From assembly GCF_900445235.1 (NCBI RefSeq), contig NZ_UFSM01000001.1, positions 4,727,501-4,791,500 on the forward strand: a stretch of 64,000 nucleotides of DNA, read 5' to 3'. How positions within the stretch are numbered: position 1 is the first letter of the stretch; each line of letters begins with the position of its first letter. A program made the position numbers and the translations under genes. Shown piece after piece: positions 36,102 through 44,386 of the stretch. The notes below the pieces were generated by a model. It was given only the letters and a program-made list of their open reading frames with translations, had not been told where the DNA came from and ran no database searches. The DNA comes from Aminobacter aminovorans (GTDB lineage Bacteria; Pseudomonadota; Alphaproteobacteria; Rhizobiales; Rhizobiaceae).

Positions 36102-36941
36102 CTACTTGTACTCGACCGGGAAGCCGATCTGCGGCGGAGCGAGCTCCTTGCCGAACCACGTCTTGTAGGAATTGGCATAGAAGTCGAACTCGACGCCGGT
36201 CATCGCTTCATGCAGCGCGGTGTTGACGAAGTTCAGCCAGTCCTGGTCGCCGCGCTTGACGCCGCAGGCATAGGTCTGAGGATTCCAGCCGTAGCCGGCA
36301 TCCTTGTAGCGGTCTGGGTTCTGCTTCATGTACCAGGCCAGCGAAGACTGGTCGGTGGCAACCGCATCGGCGCGGCCCGATTCCAGCGCCTGGTAGATCA
36401 GATCGACGGATTCATACTGGTCGACCTTGGCCTCCGGCAGCGCGGCATGCACCATCGCCTCGGCATAGACGTTCTGCAGCACCGAGATGGTGACGCCCGA
36501 GCCGGCGCCCTTGAGCGCGGCATAGTCGGCATATTTGCTGTCGCCCTTCAGCATCAGGCCGACGCCCTCGCGGTAGTAGGGAATGGTGAAGGCGATCTGC
36601 TGGGCGCGTTCGCCCGTCACCGTCATGAACTGGCAGGTCAGGTCGACCTTGTCGGTGGTGATGTTGGGGATGCGGGCATCCGACGACTGGTTGACGTATT
36701 CGATCTTGTCGGGATCCCCGAACAGCGCCTTGGCGACGATGCGACCCATGTCGACGTCGAAGCCCTGGAGCTTGTCGTCGGCACTCTTGAAGTGCCAGGG
36801 TGCGTTGGTGCTGCCGGTGCCCATGACCAAATGGCCACGCGCCAGAACCTCATCGAGCCTGCTCTGCTTTTCCTGTGCGCCGGCAGGCATTGCCGCCATC
36901 AGCGCGAGCGCGGCGACGGCCGCGGAAAGTGCGATCTTCAT
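36102..36941 (-). CDS. amino-acid-type ABC transporter substrate-binding protein
   Basis: A 279-residue family-3 solute-binding protein with a signal peptide (MKIALSAAVAALALMAAMPAGAQ, cleavage near residue 23). The mature part starts SRLDEVLARGHLVMGTG and contains LQGFDVDMGRIVAKALFG and VDLTCQFMTVTGERAQQIAF (in part), typical of polar amino acid receptors. ATG 36941 follows GGGAGGAAC. Opines and amino-sugar acids such as glucosaminate are also carried by this class, which matters for the operon hypothesis. Confidence 0.9.
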   Translation of the reverse strand: MKIALSAAVAALALMAAMPAGAQEKQSRLDEVLARGHLVMGTGSTNAPWHFKSADDKLQGFDVDMGRIVAKALFGDPDKIEYVNQSSDARIPNITTDKVDLTCQFMTVTGERAQQIAFTIPYYREGVGLMLKGDSKYADYAALKGAGSGVTISVLQNVYAEAMVHAALPEAKVDQYESVDLIYQALESGRADAVATDQSSLAWYMKQNPDRYKDAGYGWNPQTYACGVKRGDQDWLNFVNTALHEAMTGVEFDFYANSYKTWFGKELAPPQIGFPVEYK

Positions 36942-36976
36942 TTCGCCGTTCCTCCCAAAACAATTTTCCCAATTCA

Positions 36977-37002
36977 ATGTCCGCTATTTTGGACATGTGT
37001 CC
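36977..37002. promoter_or_regulatory. operator-like triple half-site between divergent operons
   Basis: TGTCC (36978–36982), GGACA (36991–36995) and TGTCC (36998–37002) form two overlapping inverted repeats: ATGTCC-N8-GGACAT and GGACA-TG-TGTCC. They lie midway between the binding-protein start (36941) and the aldolase-like start (37100). A dual operator for the IclR protein is plausible. Confidence 0.5.
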
Positions 37003-37099
37003 TCAATATCGGATTGACGTATAAAGCTCCGCGCGGCATTGTTTGTCAAGCGCGGCACAGGCAAGGTCCGCGGTGTCCGCATGATTGGAAGGCAAGGCC

Positions 37100-38158
37100 A
37101 TGTTCGACAGGATCCAGACTCCCGCCGTGTTGGTGGATATCGATGTGGCAAAGCGGAACATCGAACGTTTCCAGGCCTATGCCGACAGACACGGCCTCAA
37201 GGTCCGCCCGCACATCAAGACGCACAAGCTGCCGGCCATCGCCGAAATGCAGCTCGACGCGGGCGCGGTCGGCATCACCTGCCAGAAGGTTTCGGAAGCA
37301 GAAGCAATGGTCGCCGGCAGCAAGCGGCTGGACGACGTGCTGATCACCTACAACATCCTTGGCGACGACAAGGTGCAAGCGCTCGCGGCGCTCGCCCGCA
37401 CGATCAAGCTGGCGGTGGTTGCTGACAGTACCACCGTGATCGACGGGCTTTCGGCCGCCTTTGCGGCAGCCGGCGTGACACTCAATGTCTTCGTCGAATG
37501 CAACACCGGCGCCGACCGCTGCGGCGTCGGCACGCCTGAGGAGGCGGCCGTGCTGGCCGCCCGGATCGATGCGGTTCCAGGCCTGCATTTCGCTGGCCTG
37601 ATGACCTATCCGCCCGTCGGCGGCGCTGCGGGCGTGCAGGCCTTCATGACCGAGGCCAAGGCACTGATCGAAGCCAGGGGCATTGCCGTTCCTGCTATCA
37701 CTTCGGGCGGCACACCCGACATGATGAAGGCGCATCTGGCGCCGATCGCCACCGAATTCCGCCCCGGCACATATGTCTACAACGATCGTTCGCTCGTCGC
37801 CCGCGGCGTCACCAGTTGGGACGACTGCGCACTCACGGTGCTCGCAACCGTCGTCTCGGTGCCTGCCCCCAACCGCGCCATCATCGACGCCGGCTCGAAG
37901 ACGCTGACATCCGACCTGCTCGGCCTCGTCGGCCACGGCCATGTGCTCGGCCGCCCCGACATCTCGATCGACCAGCTGTCGGAAGAGCACGGCCGCCTGC
38001 GTTGCGAGAGCGACATCAACCTCGCGGTCGGCCAGCGCATCCGGATCGTGCCCAACCACGCCTGCGTTGTCACCAACATGGTCGACGGCGTCTATGTCTA
38101 CGGCAAGGACAAGGCGCCGGAGCTTTGGCCGGTGCCGGCGCGCGGCAAGATCGTGTGA
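37100..38158 (+). CDS. D-threonine-aldolase-family PLP enzyme (possible D-glucosaminate dehydratase)
   Basis: A 352-residue fold-type III PLP enzyme of the alanine-racemase-N/D-TA group. The lysine region is VRPHIKTHKLPAIAEMQLDAGAVG (quoted in part; K in IKTHK binds PLP). Later come FVECNTGADRCGV and a C-terminal metal-site-like VPNHACVVTNMVDGVYV. Relatives are D-threonine aldolases, D-serine/D-hydroxyaspartate dehydratases and D-glucosaminate dehydratase. With KdgK, RidA and an importer on the divergent strand, D-glucosaminate dehydration to KDG fits best; a D-hydroxy-amino-acid lyase is the alternative. ATG 37100 follows AAGGCAAGG; a TTG at 37085 was rejected. Confidence 0.82.
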   Translation: MFDRIQTPAVLVDIDVAKRNIERFQAYADRHGLKVRPHIKTHKLPAIAEMQLDAGAVGITCQKVSEAEAMVAGSKRLDDVLITYNILGDDKVQALAALARTIKLAVVADSTTVIDGLSAAFAAAGVTLNVFVECNTGADRCGVGTPEEAAVLAARIDAVPGLHFAGLMTYPPVGGAAGVQAFMTEAKALIEARGIAVPAITSGGTPDMMKAHLAPIATEFRPGTYVYNDRSLVARGVTSWDDCALTVLATVVSVPAPNRAIIDAGSKTLTSDLLGLVGHGHVLGRPDISIDQLSEEHGRLRCESDINLAVGQRIRIVPNHACVVTNMVDGVYVYGKDKAPELWPVPARGKIV

Positions 38159-38230
38159 GCCGCGCCATCCAATCGAGAAGGGTCTCGCCGACGCCGGTCA
38201 GGGAGGCCTTCTTGTTTCCGGTCGAATTGT

Positions 38231-38680
38231 TTAGCGGACGACCAGCACCGGCACCTTGCTATTGGTCAACACATCGACGGTCTGGCTACCGAGTATCAGT
38301 CGCCCCAATCCACGGCGGCCATGCGAGGCCATGACGATCAGGTCGCAGCCTCGTTCCTGGGCAAGCTGGTTGATCGCCTCTGCCGCCCACGTCTCCTCCA
38401 CATGCACGGTATCGGCATTGACGCCAAGCCCGTCGGCCTGGGCTTTGGCGGCGGTCAGCACCTTGGCACCATATTCCTCGCCTGACTTCTGGTAGGAAAC
38501 GATGTCCTCGGCGGTCGCCACCGGGCCGTACATGCCGGCGGAGGCGAAGATCGGCGCCGGCTCGGTCACGTTCATGACCGTTACCTTGGCGCCGATACCC
38601 TTGGCCAGGCTCAAGCCATGGTCGAGCCCCTTCTGAGCAAGCTCCGAGCCGTCGGTGGCAATGAGGACGTGGGTGTACAT
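38231..38680 (-). CDS. universal stress protein (UspA family)
   Basis: A 149-residue single-domain Usp: YTHVLIATDGSELAQKGLDHGLSLA (in part) at the start and the nucleotide-binding MASHGRRGLGRLILGSQTVDVLTNSKVPVLVVR (G-x2-G-x9-G-S/T pattern, shown in part) at the end, so ATP binding is expected. ATG 38680 follows AAGGAGAG; the 69-codon upstream extension is not real. Role in stress survival is general for the family; no specific partner is visible. Confidence 0.9.
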   Translation of the reverse strand: MYTHVLIATDGSELAQKGLDHGLSLAKGIGAKVTVMNVTEPAPIFASAGMYGPVATAEDIVSYQKSGEEYGAKVLTAAKAQADGLGVNADTVHVEETWAAEAINQLAQERGCDLIVMASHGRRGLGRLILGSQTVDVLTNSKVPVLVVR

Positions 38681-38815
38681 GGATTTCTCTCCTTGGCTCG
38701 CCGCACCCCCAGGAGTTTCGGCGCAATCTGTGACCACCAGCCTTTCCGACCGGCGCCCACGGGTCAAGGCGAAGGCCTTGAAATCGGCTGGCACAGCCGC
38801 ACAAAACCCTTGACC

Positions 38816-38837
38816 GTTATATTCGGTCAAACATAAC
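38816..38837. promoter_or_regulatory. ModE-box-like dyad upstream of the FecB-like gene
   Basis: GTTATATT and AAACATAAC, separated by five bases (CGGTC), form a 22-bp dyad preceded by C, closely resembling molybdate-regulator (ModE/MopA) boxes of the CGTTATAT-type half site. It lies 65 bases before the substrate-binding-protein start at 38903. Recognised by eye; no matrix search was possible. Confidence 0.45.
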
Positions 38838-38902
38838 AATGCGCCGCTGGTCATATTGGCATGTATATATCCAAACCCATTGTTCAATCCGAGATCGACA
38901 GC

Positions 38903-39955
38903 ATGAGACGCCGCAACCTCTTGATTTCATTCCTGGCAGCCGCCACCGCCCTGGTAGCCTCAGCCTCGCTCGCTTCCGCTGAGCAGCGCGTCTTTACCGA
39001 CGCCGCGGGCCGCGAGGTGGCGCTGCCCGAGAAGATCACCCGCGTCATGGCCGCCGGCCCGCCCGCCTCGGTGTTGCTCTATTCGGTCGCGCCCGAGCGC
39101 ATGGTCGGCTGGGTGCGCGAGTTCAAGGACGACGAGAATGCATTTATCGCAGCGCCTTACCGCGACCTGCCCGTCCATGGACGCCTCACCGGCAAGGGCG
39201 ATACCGCCAATATGGAGGCCGTGCTGGCGATGAAACCCGACATCATCCTCGATGTCGGCACCGTCAACCCAACCTACGCTTCGCTCGCCGACAAGGTGCA
39301 GGAGCAGACCGGCATTCCATATGTGCTGATCGACGGCAGCTTCGCCAACACGCCGAAGTCGCTGCGCGAGATCGGCGAACTCCTGGGCGAAAAGGAGCAG
39401 GCCGAGAAGCTCGCCGCCTTCACCGAGGCTGCGATGCAGCGGCTCGACAAGGTCGTCGCCGAGGTGCCGGCCGACCAGCGTCCGCGCGTCTATTACGGCC
39501 GCGGCCCAGACGGGCTGGAGACGGGCCTCGCCGGGTCGATCAACATGGAGGTGCTGTCCGCCGTCGGCGCAACCAATGTCGCCGAAGCAGCCGGCAAAGG
39601 CTCGCTCGCCAATGTCTCGCTCGAACAGATCCTGTCCTGGAACCCCGACGTCATCCTGACGCTCAGCCCGAAGTTCCAGAAATCGGTGCTGTCGGATCCG
39701 TCATGGGCCGGCATCAAGGCGGTGAAGGACGGACGGGTGTTTCGCGCACCTGCCCTGCCCTTCGGCTGGTTCGACGCACCTCCCGGCGTCAACCGCGCCA
39801 TCGGCGTATCCTGGCTCACCTCCGCACTCTACCCCGGCAAGGCCGAAGTCGACCTGAAGGTCGAAACCCGCGACTTCTACAAGCTGTTCTATCATGTCGA
39901 TCTCACCGACGAGCAACTCGGCAAGCTGCTTGCCGACACCGGCCCGAAGACATGA
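38903..39955 (+). CDS. FecB/BtuF-type ABC transporter substrate-binding protein
   Basis: A 350-residue cluster-A binding protein with a signal peptide (MRRRNLLISFLAAATALVASASLASA, quoted in two parts in meaning; cleavage about residue 26). The mature protein has VFTDAAGREVALPEKITRV, MEAVLAMKPDIILDVG and a C-terminal FYKLFYHVDLTDEQLGKLL. This class carries iron chelates, cobalamin, or, in the MolA subgroup, molybdate and tungstate. The Mop/TOBE gene in the operon and the Mo-box-like dyad upstream favour oxyanion transport. ATG 38903 directly precedes the signal peptide. Confidence 0.85.
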   Translation: MRRRNLLISFLAAATALVASASLASAEQRVFTDAAGREVALPEKITRVMAAGPPASVLLYSVAPERMVGWVREFKDDENAFIAAPYRDLPVHGRLTGKGDTANMEAVLAMKPDIILDVGTVNPTYASLADKVQEQTGIPYVLIDGSFANTPKSLREIGELLGEKEQAEKLAAFTEAAMQRLDKVVAEVPADQRPRVYYGRGPDGLETGLAGSINMEVLSAVGATNVAEAAGKGSLANVSLEQILSWNPDVILTLSPKFQKSVLSDPSWAGIKAVKDGRVFRAPALPFGWFDAPPGVNRAIGVSWLTSALYPGKAEVDLKVETRDFYKLFYHVDLTDEQLGKLLADTGPKT

Positions 39956-39977
39956 GCTTCGAGCGGAAGCCGAGCAC

Positions 39978-41009
39978 TTGCAGCAGCAGCTAAAAACCCA
40001 GCGCGCCGGGCCGGTCGTCATCGGCGCGCTGGCCGCGCTGCTCTTTGCCATCATCCTGGTGGCGATCCTGACCGGCAAATATCCGGTGATGACAGGCGAC
40101 ATCTTCGCCGTGGTCATGGCCAAGCTGTCAGGCGGCGAAAGCGGCGTTGCGCCGACGATCGAGACCGTAATCTGGAACGTCCGCCTGCCGCGCGTCGGCG
40201 CCGGCCTCCTCGTTGGCGCCTCGCTCGCGGCGGCGGGTGCGGTCTATCAGGGCCTGTTCCGCAACCCGCTGGTTTCCCCTGACATCCTCGGCGTTTCCGC
40301 CGGCGCCAGCTGCGGAGCTGTGGTCGGCATTTTCCTGTCGTTGTCGGTGCTCACCATCCAGGGCCTCGCCTTCGCTGGTGGGCTTGCAGCGGTTGCGCTC
40401 GTCTATGCCATCGGTTCTATCGTGCGGGAGCGTGACCCGATCCTCGTTTTGGTGCTGGCGGGCGTCGCCATCGGCGCACTGCTTGGCGCCTGCGTGTCGC
40501 TGCTCAAGGTGCTGGCCGATCCCTACAACCAGTTGCCGGCCATCACCTTCTGGCTGCTCGGCAGCCTTGCCAGCGTCAACGGTGCCGACCTCGCCTCCAT
40601 CCTGCCTGCGATTATCATCGCACTGGTACCGATGGTGTTGCTGCGCTGGCGCATGAACCTGATGACGCTCGACGACGAAGAGGCGCGTTCGCTCGGCGTC
40701 GAAACCCGCTGGATCCGCATCGTCATCGTCGCCGCCGCAACGTTGATGACCGCCGCCGCCGTTTCAATCTCGGGCATCATCGGCTGGATCGGCCTTCTGG
40801 TTCCGCATGTCGCACGCATGTTCGTCGGGCCCGACTTCTCGCGCCTGCTACCTGCCTCGATGCTCATAGGTGCCGCCTACATGGTCGGCGTCGACACGCT
40901 CGCGCGCAACATCGCTGCGATCGAGGTCCCGCTCGGCATCCTCACCGCGGCGATAGGCGCGCCCTTCTTCCTCTATCTGCTTTTGACGACCCGGCGAGGC
41001 TGGCGATGA
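39978..41009 (+). CDS. FecCD-type ABC transporter permease, N-terminus disturbed
   Basis: A 343-residue (from TTG 39978) membrane protein with about nine to ten helices and the FecCD pattern: NVRLPRVGAGLLVGASLAAAGAVYQGLFRNPLVSPDILGVSAGA (in part) and GIIGWIGLLVPHVARMFVGPD. The start is odd. The ATG at 39952 overlaps the upstream stop as ATGA, like the other junctions of this operon, but its frame ends after 13 codons. Adding one G after TTCGA-G (about 39963) would give MSFEAEAEHLQQQLK and join the frames perfectly. So either a one-base deletion (or sequencing error) is present, or translation starts at TTG 39978. Confidence 0.82.
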   Translation: MQQQLKTQRAGPVVIGALAALLFAIILVAILTGKYPVMTGDIFAVVMAKLSGGESGVAPTIETVIWNVRLPRVGAGLLVGASLAAAGAVYQGLFRNPLVSPDILGVSAGASCGAVVGIFLSLSVLTIQGLAFAGGLAAVALVYAIGSIVRERDPILVLVLAGVAIGALLGACVSLLKVLADPYNQLPAITFWLLGSLASVNGADLASILPAIIIALVPMVLLRWRMNLMTLDDEEARSLGVETRWIRIVIVAAATLMTAAAVSISGIIGWIGLLVPHVARMFVGPDFSRLLPASMLIGAAYMVGVDTLARNIAAIEVPLGILTAAIGAPFFLYLLLTTRRGWR

Positions 41010-41794
41010 TGCTTCAGGCAACCGATCTGGCATTCGGCTATGGCCGCGTCACAGTCGGCCAGGACGTCACGCTGTCTGTCGACCGTGGCGAGGTGCTGTG
41101 CCTGCTCGGACCCAATGGCTGCGGCAAGACCACATTGTTCAAGACCCTGCTTGGACTGTTGCCGCGCCAGGGCGGCAGCCTCGACCTGAACGGCAAGGAC
41201 ATCTCGACCTTCTCGCGCGCGCAGTTCGCACGCCACATCGCCTATGTGCCGCAGGCGACCGGCGCCTACTTCCCGTTCTCGGTGTTCGACGTCGTCCTGA
41301 TGGGCCGCGCCAGCCGCATCGACACCTTCGCCTCGCCGACCATGGCCGACCGGGCGATCACCCAGGAAGCACTGGCAGCCCTCGGTATCGGCCACCTCGC
41401 CGTCCGCCCCTTCACCGACATCTCAGGCGGCGAAAAGCAGATGACGTTGATCGCCCGTGCGCTCGCCCATGAGCCCGAACTGATCGTGATGGACGAGCCG
41501 ACGGCCAGCCTCGACTTCGGCAACCAGGCCCGTGTATTGCGCCGTATCTCCACATTGGCTGCTGCCGGCATGGCGGTGGTCATTTCCACCCACGATCCCA
41601 GCCATGCCTTTGCCTGCGCCAGCCGCGTCGCGCTGATGCAGGCGGGGACACTGGCCGCCATCGGCAAGCCTGCAGATGTGCTGACACCGCAATCGCTGCA
41701 AGCTCTCTATGGCGTCGGCGTTGCAGTGGCCTATCTCGAACAAGCCGGACGCCATGTCTGCACGCCAACCCTCAACGAAAGGAGCACGTCATGA
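41006..41794 (+). CDS. FecE/BtuD-type ABC transporter ATP-binding protein
   Basis: A 262-residue ABC ATPase: Walker [15 protein letters not shown] near residue 35, [17 protein letters not shown] signature, Walker [18 protein letters not shown], and the FecE-type [23 protein letters not shown] segment (in part). The ATG overlaps the permease stop by four bases. With the two genes upstream it forms a complete importer. Confidence 0.93.
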   Translation: MMLQATDLAFGYGRVTVGQDVTLSVDRGEVLCLLGPNGCGKTTLFKTLLGLLPRQGGSLDLNGKDISTFSRAQFARHIAYVPQATGAYFPFSVFDVVLMGRASRIDTFASPTMADRAITQEALAALGIGHLAVRPFTDISGGEKQMTLIARALAHEPELIVMDEPTASLDFGNQARVLRRISTLAAAGMAVVISTHDPSHAFACASRVALMQAGTLAAIGKPADVLTPQSLQALYGVGVAVAYLEQAGRHVCTPTLNERSTS

Positions 41795-41997
41795 AACTCA
41801 GTGCCCGCAACCAGATCAAAGGCAAGATCGTCGAAGTGACCAAGGGCGCGACAACATCGCATGTCCGCATCGACATCGGTGGCGCCGTCGTCACAGCCTC
41901 GATCACCAACGAGGCTGTCGACGAACTCAGGCTCGCTGTCGGCAAGGAAGCCTACGCAGTCATCAAGGCCTCCGACGTCATGGTCGCAGTCGACTGA
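41791..41997 (+). CDS. Mop-type TOBE molybdenum-binding protein
   Basis: A 68-residue single TOBE/Mop domain, [31 protein letters not shown] (shown in part) ending [14 protein letters not shown]. This is the classic molbindin pattern (LSARNQ-KG-V-V--G---S-V--D-G). Molbindins store or buffer molybdate or tungstate in the cytoplasm as hexamers. It is coupled to the ATPase gene (ATGA at 41791), which is the strongest sequence hint that this FecBCD-like importer carries molybdate or tungstate. Confidence 0.92.
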   Translation: MKLSARNQIKGKIVEVTKGATTSHVRIDIGGAVVTASITNEAVDELRLAVGKEAYAVIKASDVMVAVD

Positions 41998-41999
41998 GC

Positions 42000-42491
42000 G
42001 TGGTCCGCGAAAGCGAAATCCGCGACGGCGAAAGCGCCGTCGCACTCCCCTCAGGGTACGATGCCGAGATCTATTTCATCGGCCGCATCCGCACGCCCTG
42101 GGACTCGCGCCTGTTGACCCCGCGCCAAGGCCGCGCCGACGGTCCGGTCTGCCATATCGAGATCTTCGAGCCATGGGCAGACGCACTCGAGGGCGTATTA
42201 CAATTCGCAAGGCTGGAAGTGCTCTACTGGCTGCATCTGTCCCGCCGCGACCTGGTGCGCCAGAGCCCGTCCAATGACGGTGCCGCGCGCGGCACCTTCT
42301 CGCTGCGCTCGCCCGTCCGCCCCAATCCGATCGGCACCCAGATCGTCGAGCTGGTCGCCTTGGACGGCAACGTCCTTGCCGTGCGCGGCATGGATTGCCT
42401 CGACGGCACACCGCTGATCGACATCAAGCCCGACCGGACGCTGTTCAACCCGATCGCCCCGTCGCAGCCGGGCGACTTCCAGACCGGCTAA
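42000..42491 (+). CDS. TrmO/TsaA-like SAM-dependent methyltransferase family protein
   Basis: A 163-residue protein of the UPF0066/TrmO family: [14 protein letters not shown] near residue 22, [18 protein letters not shown], and the signature [22 protein letters not shown] (in part). TrmO methylates N6-threonylcarbamoyladenosine-37 of tRNA-Thr in E. coli. This member, like many in transporter operons, has only the core beta-barrel domain, so a different target is possible. GTG 42000 lies two bases after the Mop stop. The stop overlaps the convergent gene by four bases. Confidence 0.8.
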   Translation: MVRESEIRDGESAVALPSGYDAEIYFIGRIRTPWDSRLLTPRQGRADGPVCHIEIFEPWADALEGVLQFARLEVLYWLHLSRRDLVRQSPSNDGAARGTFSLRSPVRPNPIGTQIVELVALDGNVLAVRGMDCLDGTPLIDIKPDRTLFNPIAPSQPGDFQTG

Positions 42492-43402
42492 ACCACACAG
42501 ATCTCGGTCGCCAGCCCGTCTGCGCTACGCTTGGCCTCGGCGCCAACGGAGTAGGTGGCGCATGCGAGCGTATCGGCCATCTTGGCGCCGCCGAGATCGA
42601 ACTCCATCGGCCGTGCGCCATCGGGAAAGACCTGGCGTTCGAGGATCCATGTCAGCTGTTTCAGGACGATCTCAGGATCCATGCCGGGCGAACGCCGGGT
42701 TACCGCATCGACGCCGAGCTGCGGATTGGCCAGGCAATCGTGCCAGGCCTGGCGCGTGATCGCCTGCAGCTTGCCGGTGAGACCGGGATCCTTCTCCAGC
42801 ACCGAGTTCAGCGCCACCAGCGCGCCCGAATAGATGTCGAGCCCGTTGTCGGCGAAATAGAGGAAGTCGAGGCCGCTGGCGTCATAGCCGCGCATTTCCA
42901 TGGCAAACTTCAGCGTCGCATCGAAGCAGGTCGCCGCCAGCACCGAGCGGGACGCCACCAGCCGGTCGCGCTCTTCCGGCTGGACACCGAGATAGGTGTA
43001 GCTGTCGGGCGCAAAGCCGTTGCGCTTGAGCAGCAGCGGTAGAAGGCGTGCCGAGGTGTCGCCGTTCGGTCCGCACAAGGTACTACCGGGAATATCGGCC
43101 AAGGTCAGGGGCTTGCCGTCGGAGATGTAGCCTAGGCAGCAGGGCGTGTGCTCGTAGATCGGCACGAGACAGGAGATCTCGGTTTCGCCTGTATGCAGCG
43201 CACGTTCGAACACAGAGGATACATCGCCGTATCCGATGTCGGCCTCACCGCCCACAAGTGCACGCGTTACCAGCGACGAGCTGAAGCCCTCAACGAAGCT
43301 GCAGGAGAGGCCGTGATCGCCGAAATAGCCGGCGTCGACGGCGTGCAGAAACGGCGAATTCTGCCCTTGATACAGGTAGTTGAGCTTGAAGCGCAGCTCC
43401 AT
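42488..43402 (-). CDS. NMT1/SsuA-like solute-binding-fold protein lacking a signal peptide
   Basis: A 304-residue protein of the type-2 periplasmic-binding fold (NMT1/THI5/SsuA group): [27 protein letters not shown] (shown in part), a [30 protein letters not shown] stretch (in part), and [18 protein letters not shown]. No hydrophobic leader precedes the fold, and the 18-codon longer frame adds none. It is therefore probably cytoplasmic. No permease or ATPase of the matching class is adjacent. ATG 43402 follows GAGG. A soluble sensor or an enzyme of the THI5 kind is possible. It is divergent from an amino-acid importer operon. Confidence 0.75.
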   Translation of the reverse strand: MELRFKLNYLYQGQNSPFLHAVDAGYFGDHGLSCSFVEGFSSSLVTRALVGGEADIGYGDVSSVFERALHTGETEISCLVPIYEHTPCCLGYISDGKPLTLADIPGSTLCGPNGDTSARLLPLLLKRNGFAPDSYTYLGVQPEERDRLVASRSVLAATCFDATLKFAMEMRGYDASGLDFLYFADNGLDIYSGALVALNSVLEKDPGLTGKLQAITRQAWHDCLANPQLGVDAVTRRSPGMDPEIVLKQLTWILERQVFPDGARPMEFDLGGAKMADTLACATYSVGAEAKRSADGLATEICVV

Positions 43403-43502
43403 TTCACAAAACCTCGAACTTTCGGAACGGCCGTTCTTGAGAAACAGATTCTCCAAAAACTATTGTATCCAAATTGTCCACCGTCCTTGGTGGCTTTAGC
43501 AA

Positions 43503-43520
43503 TTTGCGATATAACGCAAA
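43503..43520. promoter_or_regulatory. operator-like palindrome upstream of amino-acid importer
   Basis: TTTGCG-ATATAA-CGCAAA is a perfect 6-bp inverted repeat with six-base AT spacer, 37 bases before the binding-protein ATG and in the divergent region with the NMT1-like gene. The spacer could double as a -10 element (GATATAAC). Confidence 0.45.
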
Positions 43521-43556
43521 CATTCTGTTTTCAAGCAGCCCATTAAAGGAGTGATC

Positions 43557-44360
43557 ATGGGAATTGCGCGGACAGCCCTGCTGGCCCTCATTGCGATTTT
43601 CGGCGTGAGCGCAGCAAGTGCACAGGACTACAAGGCCGCCCTGGTTGCACCGGATACCATCACCGTTGGCACCTCGGGCTCGGCTCCACCCTTCAGCATG
43701 ACCAATGCCGCGGGCGAACTTGAAGGCTTCGACATCGACGTCGTCAATCTCGTCGCCAAGCAGTTCGGCCTTACAGCCAAATTCGAGAAGCTCGACTTTG
43801 CCGGGCTTTTGCCCGGCCTCACTGCGGGTCGCTTCGACCTGATCGCCTCTGGCGTGACGCGTACGCCGGAGCGACTGGCTTCGAAGGACTTTTTCCTGCT
43901 GTCACCCTACATCGTCAATGGTGCCGCCATCACCCGCCGTGAGGCCGATACAGGCATCGCCAGCTGGAAGGATGTCTGCGGCAAGACCATGGGTGCGGTG
44001 CGCGGCGGCGCCTTCCAGAAGGTGGCCAAGGAAAAGCTCCCGGCCGATTGCATCACCAAGAGCCGTGAATATCCCGGCGCGACCGAACTGTTCCTCGACC
44101 TCGAGAACCGCCGCATCGATTTTGCCGCCCACGACTTCCTCGGCCCGAAATACCTCGCCAAGTCGGGCAAGCTGACCGGCGCTGTCACACTCGACGACCT
44201 GCTGTCGACCATCACCCAGAGCGTCGCAGTCAGCAACAAGAACAAGCCGCTGGCCGACGCCATCGACGCCCAGTTCGAGACCTGGCGCAAGGACGGCACC
44301 CTGCAGGGCCTGGCCGACAAGTGGTTCGGCGCCTCCATCGACTGGTCGAAGGCCGAGTAG
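43557..44360 (+). CDS. amino-acid ABC transporter substrate-binding protein
   Basis: A 267-residue family-3 receptor. Signal peptide about residues 1–22 (GIARTALLALIAIFGVSAASA, cleaved before QDY). Mature motifs: ITVGTSGSAPPFSMTN, ELEGFDIDVVNLVAKQFG and GRFDLIASGVTRTPERL. ATG 43557 follows AAAGGAG by five bases. It heads an operon with two permeases but no ATPase gene, so it must share an ATPase encoded elsewhere. The neighbouring racemase and D-amino-acid dehydrogenase suggest a basic or D-amino acid as ligand. Confidence 0.9.
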   Translation: MGIARTALLALIAIFGVSAASAQDYKAALVAPDTITVGTSGSAPPFSMTNAAGELEGFDIDVVNLVAKQFGLTAKFEKLDFAGLLPGLTAGRFDLIASGVTRTPERLASKDFFLLSPYIVNGAAITRREADTGIASWKDVCGKTMGAVRGGAFQKVAKEKLPADCITKSREYPGATELFLDLENRRIDFAAHDFLGPKYLAKSGKLTGAVTLDDLLSTITQSVAVSNKNKPLADAIDAQFETWRKDGTLQGLADKWFGASIDWSKAE

Positions 44361-44386
44361 CAGGGGCCCGCGAGGGACGGTGCGAC

